This document shows, piece by piece, positions 1 through 7,345 of a stretch of 12,078 bases of DNA. A program made the position numbers and the translations under genes. Source of the DNA: Candidatus Hydrogenedentota bacterium (GTDB taxonomy: Bacteria > Hydrogenedentota > Hydrogenedentia > Hydrogenedentales > SLHB01); assembly GCA_013349485.1 (NCBI GenBank), contig DUZM01000084.1, positions 1 through 12,078 of the forward strand, given 5' to 3'. The notes below the pieces were generated by a model. It searched no databases. It saw only the letters and a program-made list of their open reading frames with translations, and was not told where the DNA came from. The number at the start of each line of letters is the position of its first letter. Position 1 is the stretch's first letter.

Positions 1-1494
1 ATCAGTCACGAGGCGCGCGGCAGCGCCAATTACGGTTTCCCCTCGCTCCCCACCGCCGGAGGCCACGTGGTGGCCTGGGCCGACGCGGACAACGATCCCG
101 CAACGCCGCGCGTGCCGCTGTTTAGCACCATAACGGGCATGTACGAATACGTCGAGGACACGGAACGGCGCGGCAAGTTCGAGCTTCGCGGCCTGTTCAA
201 GCAACTCGAGACTTCGACGGGCCTGACGTTCCTGCCGTCCTATATCCTGACGCTCAACCCGCTGGACGGCAGCGGCTACGACAGGCAAGCCCCGCTCGGC
301 GGCACGGTCGAAGCGTATGACTCGCTTCACCTGTCCGAGCACGGCGACGCGAGGGGCGACTATTCGGCAGGCTTTCGCAGCCAGGTGTTCGTCGAGGGCG
401 AGTACGATAACGCGAATGTTTACGACATCGAGAAACGCGCCCTCGGCACCCCGCTTGTATACGACCCCATAACCGGACGCGTGGTCAGCGCCGAAACGGG
501 CGCTTCGCTCGCCGTCATGCTTCCGGGCACGACACCCATGTTCGGCGACCGACCCACGGAAGAAGTCTGCCCCATCAACGTATCGACCGCCGGATTGACA
601 TCGAGCCGGTTTCCCGACGGGCTTCGCCGGTTGCGCGACGGCGTACTCCTTCGCTCCGCAGTAGGCGCGGCGGCGACGGATGCCTATTACCGCGCGGCGC
701 CGGCCGCGGCCGCTTTCCTGATCCGCCACAAGGCGATTTGCGGCCTGGCTCGTTCCGGGGCCGCCGCGATCGAATGGGTCTTCGTCCATTACGCGGCCGT
801 GCTCCTGCTGGTTTCATCGATGGTCCTTCTCCGGGCGGCGTATCCGCACAAGAGGCGGGCCGCAGTGGCCGGCGCCGTGATTCTCGTTGCGTGCGCGTTA
901 CTGTTCGTTCAGTTCGCGGACGCGCGCATCATGCGCCTCAGCACAGAACAGGTCGTGGCCATGTCGGACGATATCGTTACGGGAAACGTCACCTCGGTCG
1001 AATCGCGCTGGGCCGAGGAGGGGGTTCGCAAAATCGTTACCGACGTGTCCATCACCGTAACCGACACCGTCAAAGGCCGCCTGAACAAGGACGGCCAAAT
1101 ACACTTGCGGGTGCCGGGCGGCCGAATCGGCGCCGTGGTGTCGTACGCCACCGATATGCCCCGGTTTGCCGAGGGCGAGGAGGTTTTACTTTACCTCGAG
1201 TATCGCGAAGGCTTCGGCTACCTAGTGGTCGCGGGAAGCCGCGGCAAATATGATATCGCCGCCGACGGCAAGACAGGCGTCAAGTACGTCGTGGCCCCGG
1301 ATGCGCCCGCGAAGCTAGGACTGAAAGACGCGGAAACCGCCATCGAACAGGACGACGCACAGACTGCGGATGAAAACCCAAATGATCCGCAGCCCGACGG
1401 GAAGGTCCCGCTCGAGGATCTCAAAGAGTATCTGCGCGACATCGTGAAGAAACAAGACGCCGCACGAAAAACGGCCAAGGATCCACAAAACTAA
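1..1494 (+). CDS. Secreted/membrane protein, 3' part; CFI-box-like tail fused to a second exported domain
   Basis: The reading frame is open from the first base, so the gene starts upstream; 497 residues are visible. Residues about 20-95 (G-H-V-V-A-W, then a G-x-Y turn and F-E-L-R-G-L) look like a carboxypeptidase-regulatory-type beta domain, as found behind matrixin-like metalloproteases. From base 568 the segment starting C-P-I-N-V-S-T-A, followed by L-R-R-L-R-D and Y-Y-R-A-A-P, matches the layout of the CFI-box C-terminal domain (Cys at the head, LRxFRD, YYxxSP), with the head motif degenerate. Two hydrophobic helices follow (bases about 775-837 and 859-915). A second exported domain of about 190 residues comes next, with D-I-V-T-G-N-V-T-S-V-E-S-R-W and R-V-P-G-G-R, a family often seen in secreted proteins of unknown role. 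The C-terminus is acidic, then basic. No protease HExxH is in the visible part. Topology and function are inferred. Confidence 0.6.
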   Translation: MSHEARGSANYGFPSLPTAGGHVVAWADADNDPATPRVPLFSTITGMYEYVEDTERRGKFELRGLFKQLETSTGLTFLPSYILTLNPLDGSGYDRQAPLGGTVEAYDSLHLSEHGDARGDYSAGFRSQVFVEGEYDNANVYDIEKRALGTPLVYDPITGRVVSAETGASLAVMLPGTTPMFGDRPTEEVCPINVSTAGLTSSRFPDGLRRLRDGVLLRSAVGAAATDAYYRAAPAAAAFLIRHKAICGLARSGAAAIEWVFVHYAAVLLLVSSMVLLRAAYPHKRRAAVAGAVILVACALLFVQFADARIMRLSTEQVVAMSDDIVTGNVTSVESRWAEEGVRKIVTDVSITVTDTVKGRLNKDGQIHLRVPGGRIGAVVSYATDMPRFAEGEEVLLYLEYREGFGYLVVAGSRGKYDIAADGKTGVKYVVAPDAPAKLGLKDAETAIEQDDAQTADENPNDPQPDGKVPLEDLKEYLRDIVKKQDAARKTAKDPQN

Positions 1495-2468
1495 GACTTT
1501 TTGCGCCGTGTGCGGGCGTGTACTCGCCCGTCGCGGGTTCGGCAGACGTTCTCCTTTGCGATTCCCGCGTTGCGCCGAATGCCCCAAATCCCTGCCCTGC
1601 GGACGACCGAGCCCTTGAACATGCTGTTGAACTGCGCATCGTTGAGCTCGGCCAATCCCGCCAAATCAGGGTTGGCACAGCCCGGGCGCGGGTGAAAATC
1701 GTGCTCCGTCGTTACCTGAACGGACTGATTCCACGGACAGACCTCCTGGCAAACGTCGCATCCGAAAACCCAATCGCCGAACTTGGCCCGCAACGCCTCC
1801 GGCCGTTCGTCACGGTTCTCGACGGTGTGGTAGGAAATGCACCGGTTCGCGTCGATCACCCGCGGCTCAACTATCGCGCCGGTCGGGCAGGCATCGATGC
1901 ACAGCCGGCAGTCTTGGCATTGATCCACGGCCGGCGAATCCGGCTCGAGTTGAACCGTAGTGACGACAACCCCTAGAAAAAACCACGAGCCCAAGTCCCG
2001 GCGCACCGCCAAACCGTTCTTGCCGACCCAGCCCACGCCCGCCCGGGCCGCCCAGGCGCGTTCGAGTACGGGGCCCGTGTCAACAGAGACGTAGGCCTCG
2101 GCCCCGGGCTCGAGCGCGCGGATGTAGGAGGCCAAAGCCCGCAACGGCCGGCCGATGACTCGATGATAGTCGCGGCCCCAGGCATAGCGCGAGACGCGGC
2201 CCGAATTCGCCTGCCTGCCCGGGCGCGGGGCGTAATAATTGCGGGCAACCACAACGACGGCCCGGGCACCGGGGAGTTTCTTCCGAACGTCTTGGCGGAC
2301 GTCCTGGGAGGTCGCCATCCATTTCATGCCGGCGTGGAAGCCTCGCGCGAGCCAGGCGCCGAGCCGATCGTCCGGATCGACGAGGCCGGCCGCCGCCACG
2401 CCACAGGCGTCAAAGCCTAAGGCGGCGGCGCGCGCCTTCACTTGCTCGGCTCTTTCACGATACCGCAA
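1491..2468 (-). CDS. queG: Epoxyqueuosine reductase QueG, short form (TTG start)
   Basis: QueG reduces epoxyqueuosine to queuosine in the wobble position of certain tRNAs, using cobalamin and two [4Fe-4S] clusters in the cytoplasm. From the chosen start the protein has 325 residues. Visible hallmarks are the N-terminal L-G-F-D-A-C-G-V-A segment, the central S-V-D-T-G-P-V-L-E-R and G-W-V-G-K-N-G motifs, and the ferredoxin-like part with Cys184, 187, 190 and 194 followed by Cys210, 237, 240 and 244 (F-G-C-D-V-C-Q-E-V-C-P-W). The R-R-N-A-G-I-A element closes the conserved part, then a basic tail replaces the HEAT-like extension of longer homologues. I chose TTG at 2468 because GAGGTGG lies about 7 bases upstream and homology begins right there. 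The ATG at 2762 would run into the neighbouring divergent gene, and residues between it and 2468 do not resemble QueG. The TAG stop overlaps the stop of the convergent gene. Confidence 0.93.
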   Translation of the reverse strand: MRYRERAEQVKARAAALGFDACGVAAAGLVDPDDRLGAWLARGFHAGMKWMATSQDVRQDVRKKLPGARAVVVVARNYYAPRPGRQANSGRVSRYAWGRDYHRVIGRPLRALASYIRALEPGAEAYVSVDTGPVLERAWAARAGVGWVGKNGLAVRRDLGSWFFLGVVVTTVQLEPDSPAVDQCQDCRLCIDACPTGAIVEPRVIDANRCISYHTVENRDERPEALRAKFGDWVFGCDVCQEVCPWNQSVQVTTEHDFHPRPGCANPDLAGLAELNDAQFNSMFKGSVVRRAGIWGIRRNAGIAKENVCRTRDGRVHARTRRKKS

Positions 2469-2608
2469 TAAAACCCACCTCGCTCGACCCGAATACCACC
2501 CACGCCCCAAACGCCGAGACCCCTCCCACAACCCGGTTAAAGATAACACGACCGGCCGTATCCGGGAAAACGTCCGGGCAACGTGCGGCAGCTCGAGAAA
2601 GGGAGACA

Positions 2609-2635
2609 TTGACAAAGGTAATACTTTGTGATAAT
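2609..2635 (+). promoter_or_regulatory. Promoter of the zinc transport operon
   Basis: A consensus -35 TTGACA lies at 2609-2614 and a -10 GATAAT at 2630-2635, preceded by TGT, which makes it an extended -10. The spacer is 15 bases, shorter than the optimum, which the extended -10 could compensate. Transcription would start near 2642, about 26 bases before the first gene, whose ribosome site AAGGAG is at 2655-2660. The local AT richness contrasts with the GC-rich surroundings. Confidence 0.65.
2612..2629. promoter_or_regulatory. Inverted repeat between -35 and -10, candidate metal-regulator operator
   Basis: ACAAAG at 2612-2617 and CTTTGT at 2624-2629 are perfect reverse complements separated by GTAATA. 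The repeat fills almost exactly the space between the -35 and -10 elements, so a bound protein would block RNA polymerase. It is not an obvious Fur, Zur or MntR consensus. The natural candidate ligand is the ribbon-helix-helix protein encoded just downstream, since that family binds short inverted repeats. The repeat is seen; the role is inferred. Confidence 0.5.
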
Positions 2636-2667
2636 CAAGAGGGAAAGGCGTAACAAGGAGCAAGGAA

Positions 2668-2931
2668 ATGGCGCGCAGGAAAAAGGAAGAGATGATATCG
2701 TTCAAGGTTGACGGCGGGCTGTCAAAGGCGTTGCAGGGCGTGCCGAATCGCTCGGCGTTCATTCGCGGCGCTGTCCTGGCCGCGCTCGATAATGTGTGTC
2801 CGCTGTGCCAAGGGACTGGGCTTCTGAGTCCGGACCAGAAAATGCATTGGGCGACGTTCTCGGAGCGCCACCCCCTTCAGGAATGCAGCGATTGTCACGC
2901 AATGTATCTGGACTGCAACGCGGCGAAGTGA
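2668..2931 (+). CDS. Ribbon-helix-helix protein with Cys/His-rich tail, putative zinc-responsive regulator
   Basis: An 87-residue protein. Residues 9-40 fit a ribbon-helix-helix (CopG/Arc type) DNA-binding domain: a beta strand M-I-S-F-K-V, a short helix, then the turn and second helix from P-N-R-S through A-A-L. The second half has two CxxC pairs, Cys44/Cys47 (C-P-L-C) and Cys73/Cys76 (C-S-D-C), plus His60, His68, His77 and Cys83, enough for one or two zinc sites. It is the first gene of the operon, 18 bases before the ZnuA-like gene, under a promoter holding an inverted repeat, and has a strong ribosome site AAGGAG 7 bases before ATG. By analogy with NikR, an RHH nickel repressor of a nickel importer, it may repress the zinc importer when zinc is abundant. 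The fold call is fairly firm; metal identity and target are inference. Confidence 0.75.
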   Translation: MARRKKEEMISFKVDGGLSKALQGVPNRSAFIRGAVLAALDNVCPLCQGTGLLSPDQKMHWATFSERHPLQECSDCHAMYLDCNAAK

Positions 2932-2949
2932 TAATCACGGGGGCACACC

Positions 2950-3825
2950 ATGCGTTGCAGCATATGTGGCTTGATATCGACGTTGCTTCTCTCGGCCATA
3001 CTGGGCTGCTCAGAGGAAGACAACGGCGGAAAGCTGGCCGTCTTTGTAAGCGTTCCCCCGCAGGCGCACCTCGTCAAGCGGATAGGGGGTGACCACGTCG
3101 CCGTACAGGTGCTTGTGCGCCCCGGACAGGAGCCCCATACGTTCGAACCCACGCCGAAACAGGCCGCGGCCCTTGCGAAAACGAGACTCTTCTTCGTGGT
3201 CGGATTGCCTTTCGAGGAACGAGTCATTGCGAAGGTCCGTAGCGGCGACCTCGCATTTGAGGTAGTAAACGCTACGGTATTACCCAATGGCGAAAACCAC
3301 GCGGGTTCGCCCAAGCGCGAAGCGGAAGAGGCCGCACGCGGTTCGGATCCCCACGTGTGGCTTTCGCCTCGGCATATCGAGACGCAGGTGAGAAACATAA
3401 CCCGCGCGTTGACGCGGACCGACCCGAGCCACGCGCCTGCATTTGAAGCGAATTGCGCCAGGCTCTTGGACGCACTTGCTGATACCGATGCCAGTATACG
3501 TCAACAGCTGGCGCCGTACGCGGGCCGATCGTTCTATGTTTTCCATGCGTGCCTCGGACACTTTGCTGAAGCCTACGGCCTGCATCAAGAAGCCATCGAG
3601 TTCGAGGGGAAGAGCCCCGGCCCGCGGCAGCTTCGCGACCTGGTGGCCAAAGCCAAGAGGGATCGCGCAAAATGCATATTCGTCCAACCGCAATTCGACG
3701 AGAAAAGCGCTAGGATAATCGCCGCCGCAATCGGCGCCGACATAGTCCTGATTGACCCTCTGGCTGAAGACGTGTTCGAGAACCTGGAAGAAATTGCGTC
3801 CAAAATCGTTAAAGCGTTTGGCTGA
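2950..3825 (+). CDS. znuA: Zinc/manganese ABC transporter substrate-binding lipoprotein, ZnuA-like
   Basis: A 291-residue cluster A-I (ZnuA/TroA) metal-binding protein. The N-terminus is a lipoprotein signal with lipobox A-I-L-G-C and Cys20 as the lipidated residue, so it should sit on a membrane facing the periplasm. Expected metal ligands are His63 (in E-P-H-T-F-E-P), His135 (S-D-P-H-V-W-L-S-P), His199 (V-F-H-A-C-L-G-H-F) and Asp269 (I-D-P-L-A). The three-histidine plus acidic set is that of the family. The loop before His135 (about residues 112-132) is charged and has only one His, so it lacks the long His-rich loop of enterobacterial ZnuA. Zinc and manganese binders of this family are hard to separate by eye. 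Zinc is favoured by the Cys/His-rich regulator upstream. It is followed 15 bases later by the ATPase. Confidence 0.88.
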   Translation: MRCSICGLISTLLLSAILGCSEEDNGGKLAVFVSVPPQAHLVKRIGGDHVAVQVLVRPGQEPHTFEPTPKQAAALAKTRLFFVVGLPFEERVIAKVRSGDLAFEVVNATVLPNGENHAGSPKREAEEAARGSDPHVWLSPRHIETQVRNITRALTRTDPSHAPAFEANCARLLDALADTDASIRQQLAPYAGRSFYVFHACLGHFAEAYGLHQEAIEFEGKSPGPRQLRDLVAKAKRDRAKCIFVQPQFDEKSARIIAAAIGADIVLIDPLAEDVFENLEEIASKIVKAFG

Positions 3826-3840
3826 ACCGGGGGTTATGCC

Positions 3841-4599
3841 GTGTCACAAAATATCGCCGTTGCACTCGAGGGCGTGTCGTTTGCGTATAACGGCGCGCCC
3901 GTACTCGAGGACGCCGCCCTTCGGATCGGCGAGCGCGAGTTCGTCTGCGTCGTTGGTCCGAACGGGGGCGGAAAAACGACGCTGCTGCTACTTATCTTGG
4001 GACTGCTCCAACCGCGATGCGGCCAAGTACGTGTATTCGGCGGACTTCCCCGCCATGGCCGCCGAAGGATCGGGTACTCGCCCCAGCACGCACGCTACGA
4101 TCCGCGGTTCCCCGTGACGGTCCTGGACGTCGTGTTAACAGGGCGTCTCGAGCGACATCTCGGCGGCCGCTACTCCGCCACAGACAAGAAAGCGGCGCTG
4201 GCCGCACTCGACGAGGTCGGCCTGGCGGGAAAATTGGGGTGGCCGCTCGGCGCACTGTCCGGCGGCGAACGCCAGCGCGTCTTCCTCGCGCGCGCCTTAG
4301 CGTGCGAACCCGACCTGCTCCTTCTCGACGAACCAATGTCGAATGTGGATTTGGCCGTCGAGAATCGACTTATCGAGATTCTCCAAACCCTGAACCGCCG
4401 CATGACCATCATGATGGTATCGCACGACCTCGGGTTTGTCGCCGACGTCGTCGAGACCGTCGTTTGCGTCAACCGCAAGGTCGTGGTTCATCCCACGAGT
4501 GCGATCACCGGGGCGATCATTCAGGACATTTACGGCGGGGACGTCCGCATGGTGCGCCACGATCACCGGTATGCCGAAGAGGGATATACCCATGGCTGA
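3841..4599 (+). CDS. znuC: Zinc/manganese ABC transporter ATP-binding protein, ZnuC-like (GTG start)
   Basis: A 252-residue ABC ATPase that powers metal import on the cytoplasmic face. All motifs are present: Walker A G-P-N-G-G-G-K-T-T (39-47, with Gly-Gly-Gly where Ser is frequent in other ABC families), Q-loop Gln82 (Y-S-P-Q-H), signature L-S-G-G-E-R-Q-R (139-146), Walker B L-L-L-L-D-E-P (159-165) and the switch His195 (S-H-D). The protein ends in a charged tail with several histidines (H-D-H then a final T-H-G), a feature common in ZnuC-type ATPases. The GTG start lies 15 bases after the ZnuA stop and fits the family N-terminus. The 3' end overlaps the permease start by 8 bases, which suggests translational coupling. 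Confidence 0.9.
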   Translation: MSQNIAVALEGVSFAYNGAPVLEDAALRIGEREFVCVVGPNGGGKTTLLLLILGLLQPRCGQVRVFGGLPRHGRRRIGYSPQHARYDPRFPVTVLDVVLTGRLERHLGGRYSATDKKAALAALDEVGLAGKLGWPLGALSGGERQRVFLARALACEPDLLLLDEPMSNVDLAVENRLIEILQTLNRRMTIMMVSHDLGFVADVVETVVCVNRKVVVHPTSAITGAIIQDIYGGDVRMVRHDHRYAEEGYTHG

Positions 4600-5443
4600 A
4601 TTCTTCAACGCGCTCGTGGACCCCAACCTGACGTTTCTGCGCTATGCCTTTCTGACGGGATTGCTGGCCAGTATCGCCTTCGGCGTGATGGGAACCTACG
4701 TGGTGGTACGCCGGATCAGTTACATTGCCGGGGCGATAGCGCATTGCGCGCTCGGGGGCATCGGCGCCGCCCTGTTCCTGCAAACCCGATTTGGCTGGAC
4801 ATGGGCCAGCCCTATGCTCGGCGCCACGCTCGCCGCGCTCGCGGCGGCAGTTATCATCGGCCTCGTCACCCTGTACGCCCGCGAACGGGAAGACACCGTA
4901 ATCGGGGCGCTGTGGGCCATCGGCATGGCCGTGGGACTGCTGTTTTTGGCCAAGACCTCCGGTTACGTCGATCCAATGGTCTATCTATTCGGCAACATCC
5001 TCTACATCTCCGAATATGACCTGTGGGTCGTGCTGGCCCTTGACGCCTTGGTCGTTGGGGTTGGGGCGTTCTGGTACAACAAGTTTCTAGCGGTCTGTTT
5101 TGATGAAGAGTTCGCACGACTGCGCGGCGTTCGCGTGGGCTTCTACTACCTCGTACTGCTGTGTCTTACTTCGCTGACCGTAGTCATGTTGGTGCGCGTC
5201 GTAGGCATCGTAATGGTGATAGCACTGCTCACGTTGCCGGCAGCGGTCGCGGGTCAATTCGCCCGTCGCCTGTGGCATATGATGGCGTTATCGGTGCTCT
5301 TCTGCATGGCGTTTACGGCGGCCGGTATTGGCCTCAGCTACGGTCCCGACTTGCCGAGCGGCCCGGTGATCATCGTCGTAGCCGGGGCCGTCTACCTTGC
5401 CGTCACCATCGGCGCCCGCTTGCGCAAACCCCGTTTATCGTGA
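4592..5443 (+). CDS. znuB: Zinc/manganese ABC transporter permease, ZnuB-like
   Basis: A 283-residue integral membrane protein of the ABC-3 permease family, with about eight hydrophobic helices. The N-terminal block G-T-Y-V-V-V-R-R-I-S-Y-I-A-G-A-I-A-H is the conserved start of this family. The central L-R-G-V-R-V-G-F-Y-Y and the loop L-P-A-A-V-A are also typical. I chose ATG at 4592, with GAAGAGGG 8 bases upstream; it overlaps the ATPase stop by 8 bases. An in-frame ATG at 4571 would add seven residues with no better ribosome site. It completes the importer with the two preceding genes. The 19-base gap to the convergent recombinase holds no clear terminator. Confidence 0.9.
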   Translation: MAEFFNALVDPNLTFLRYAFLTGLLASIAFGVMGTYVVVRRISYIAGAIAHCALGGIGAALFLQTRFGWTWASPMLGATLAALAAAVIIGLVTLYAREREDTVIGALWAIGMAVGLLFLAKTSGYVDPMVYLFGNILYISEYDLWVVLALDALVVGVGAFWYNKFLAVCFDEEFARLRGVRVGFYYLVLLCLTSLTVVMLVRVVGIVMVIALLTLPAAVAGQFARRLWHMMALSVLFCMAFTAAGIGLSYGPDLPSGPVIIVVAGAVYLAVTIGARLRKPRLS

Positions 5444-5462
5444 CGAGCGACGCGGGCAAGGG

Positions 5463-6410
5463 TTACGCGCGCGGATGGCACTCTTTGTGCGCCCGGCTGA
5501 GCCGCTCGACGCTGACATGCGTGTAGATCTGCGTGGTGCTGATGTCCGCGTGGCCCAACATCTCTTGGACGGCGCGCAGATCGGCGTCATGGTCGAGCAG
5601 ATGGGTCGCAAACGAATGGCGCAGCATGTGGGGCGTAACATTCTGGCGGATGTTGGCCGCGCGGGCGTAGCGTTTCACAACGCCCCAGACGCCAGTCCGA
5701 GACATTCGTTTCCCGCGCTTTGACAGGAACACCGTCTTGTCTCGCACTTGTCCGCGTGCGCGCGCATCGAGCCATGCGCGAACACGGTTGCTGGCGCGTG
5801 TGCCCAACGGTACGAGCCGTACCTTGCTACCTTTGCCGCGCACCCGAACCGCCGATTCGTCGAGGGACAGGTCGCCCAGTGCCAGGCCGGCCAACTCCGA
5901 GATCCGCAGGCCGCATGAGTAGAACAGCTCGAGTATGGCGGCGTCGCGGATACCCTCGTCTGTATCCGTGTTCGGCGCTGCAATGAGTCGTTCGACTTCA
6001 TCCCCGGAAAGAACGTGCGGCAGCGAACGGGTCAGACGGGGCGAGTCGAGCCCCTCACACGGATCCGCGTTCGTGATGCGCTCTTCCAGGAGAAACCGGT
6101 GAAATCGGCGGATTGCGCTGAGATGCCGCGCCGCCGAACGGGTGGACAGGCCGGCGCTCCGCAACCGGATGACGTGGTCGAGGACGTCTTCCCGCATGAC
6201 GTCCTCGGGCGACTCGACGCCGTTTTCCTCGAGGTCGATCAGGTAGCGGCGGAGGTCTGCGGCGTAGGCCGACAGTGTCTTGTCTGCCAAGCCCGACTCG
6301 AACACCGCCGCTTCCATGTACCTGTCCAGGAGGTGGGCCAAGCTCGCACCGTGGCCGGCTCCGGCGGCGCCCGCTCCATCGATTTCCGCCATAGAATCCG
6401 ATTCCGCCAT
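5463..6410 (-). CDS. Tyrosine recombinase XerC/XerD family
   Basis: A 315-residue site-specific recombinase. XerC/XerD proteins resolve chromosome dimers at dif beside the division site. The N-terminal SAM-like domain spans about residues 22-115 and the catalytic domain about 130-305. All catalytic residues are visible: Arg169 (G-L-R-I-S-E), Lys193 (G-K-G-S-K), His261 and Arg264 (H-M-L-R-H-S-F-A-T-H), His287 (L-G-H-A-D-I) and the nucleophile Tyr296 (Q-I-Y-T-H-V). Length and spacing match housekeeping Xer proteins rather than phage integrases, and no tRNA or attachment repeat is near. I cannot tell XerC from XerD. ATG at 6410 is preferred because the open frame to 6596 runs through the ompA terminator. 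ATG at 6392 is an alternative; neither has a strong ribosome site. Confidence 0.9.
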   Translation of the reverse strand: MAESDSMAEIDGAGAAGAGHGASLAHLLDRYMEAAVFESGLADKTLSAYAADLRRYLIDLEENGVESPEDVMREDVLDHVIRLRSAGLSTRSAARHLSAIRRFHRFLLEERITNADPCEGLDSPRLTRSLPHVLSGDEVERLIAAPNTDTDEGIRDAAILELFYSCGLRISELAGLALGDLSLDESAVRVRGKGSKVRLVPLGTRASNRVRAWLDARARGQVRDKTVFLSKRGKRMSRTGVWGVVKRYARAANIRQNVTPHMLRHSFATHLLDHDADLRAVQEMLGHADISTTQIYTHVSVERLSRAHKECHPRA

Positions 6411-6523
6411 TTTGAAAACCGTCTTACATTGCCGGGGAACGCGGCCTCTTGTCGAGGCGCGTCTACGTCTTTCGCGCCCGGCCGGTTCCCCTAGGCACGT
6501 GCGCCTGCGTCTCGCAAGAGAGG

Positions 6524-6560
6524 AAAAAGCCGCCCCGGGACATTCGTACCCCGGGGCGGC
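6524..6560 (-). terminator. Intrinsic terminator of the OmpA-family gene
   Basis: GCCGCCCCGGG at 6529-6539 and its perfect reverse complement at 6550-6560 form an 11-bp GC-only stem with a 10-base loop. Read leftward, the stem is followed at once by five T. It lies 32 bases after the OmpA-family stop codon, so it separates that gene from the recombinase downstream. Confidence 0.88.
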
Positions 6561-6592
6561 TCGGATGGTTCCGTCCGTTGTGGAAACCGCTG

Positions 6593-7246
6593 TCAATCCC
6601 CCATTATGATTTTGAAGACGACGCGGCGGTTGAGTTTCCGATTCGCGGGCGTGTCGTTGGCCACGGCCGGCTGCGACTCACCGTAACTCTTGGTAGTGAT
6701 GCGGCCTGGCCCGATCCCCCCGTCCACGAGACACTTTTGCACCGCGTCGGCGCGGCGTTGACCAAGGCCCATGTTGTACTCTTCCGTGCCGATGTTGCAC
6801 GTATGGCCTTCGACGATCACGGTGTCGTCGCGATGCTCTTTCATCAAGGCCACCACCTGGTTCACCACGGCCATGCCTTCGGGCTTCACAACGGCTTTGT
6901 CAAAGTCGAACAACACGCAGCTTAAGGTGGGGATTACGCGTATGGGCCCCTCGGGAGCAGGCCCTTCCTGGGGCGGCCTTTCAGGCGCCGGCTCGACGAG
7001 CGTGTTGTAAACTACGCCGCGGTTCCCCCACAGCTCCGAGTCGTCCACGTTCGAGGCCGGTTCCGTGGGCCACCACCAATAGCCGGAGCGGGTAGTATCC
7101 TTAACCGGTGCGGGTGTAGCGCCGCTCTGAGCCCACCAGGAAAGGTCATCCCACCCTTTCCCTTTGCACTGCGCCATCGCGGAGCCGGCCATCCCCACCA
7201 GCGCGACCCCCAGCATGCATACAAGCATTTTTCTCATTGTTGGCAT
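6593..7246 (-). CDS. OmpA/Pal-family peptidoglycan-binding protein
   Basis: A 217-residue exported protein. A signal peptide (K5 region, hydrophobic 8-20, cleavage after A-M-A at 23-25) is followed by a Trp-rich segment (W-W-A-Q, Y-W-W-W-P) and a Pro/Glu linker (86-102). The C-terminal OmpA domain runs from about 106 to 217: F-D-F-D-K-A at 113-118, E-G-H-T-C-N-I-G-T-E-E-Y-N at 146-158, R-R-A-D-A-V at 164-169, and N-R-K-L-N-R-R-V at 202-209. This domain holds the outer envelope to peptidoglycan. The residue that is usually Asp in GHTD is Cys150 here, a known kind of variation. There is no lipobox, so it is likely periplasmic and soluble, unlike Pal. The ATG at 7246 follows GAGGAGG closely; ATG at 7237 gives a better spacing and is also possible. 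Confidence 0.88.
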   Translation of the reverse strand: MPTMRKMLVCMLGVALVGMAGSAMAQCKGKGWDDLSWWAQSGATPAPVKDTTRSGYWWWPTEPASNVDDSELWGNRGVVYNTLVEPAPERPPQEGPAPEGPIRVIPTLSCVLFDFDKAVVKPEGMAVVNQVVALMKEHRDDTVIVEGHTCNIGTEEYNMGLGQRRADAVQKCLVDGGIGPGRITTKSYGESQPAVANDTPANRKLNRRVVFKIIMGD

Positions 7247-7316
7247 TTCCTCCTCTTCCGCTAAAGCTTTCGACCGCTCCAATACCAAAGAAAGGCGTCC
7301 TACGGATGCAAACGCC

Positions 7317-7345
7317 ATTAAACCACAATCTTACGAAGCTGTCAA
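7317..7345 (-). promoter_or_regulatory. Promoter of the OmpA-family gene
   Basis: Read leftward, a perfect -35 TTGACA (7345-7340) and a -10 TTTAAT (7322-7317, five of six) are separated by 17 bases. Transcription would begin near 7310, leaving a leader of about 65 bases. The good match suits an abundant envelope protein. Confidence 0.75.

Noticed and set aside
2469..2762. Upstream ATG starts for queG
   Set aside because: The extension overlaps the divergent RHH gene or its promoter and shows no QueG similarity; the TTG at 2468 has a good ribosome site.
5463..6410. Integrase of a genomic island
   Set aside because: Length and motifs fit housekeeping XerC/D, and there is no tRNA, direct repeat or phage gene nearby.
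6411..6596. N-terminal extension of the Xer recombinase
   Set aside because: It would be encoded by the ompA terminator and stop region; known Xer proteins begin near the chosen ATG.
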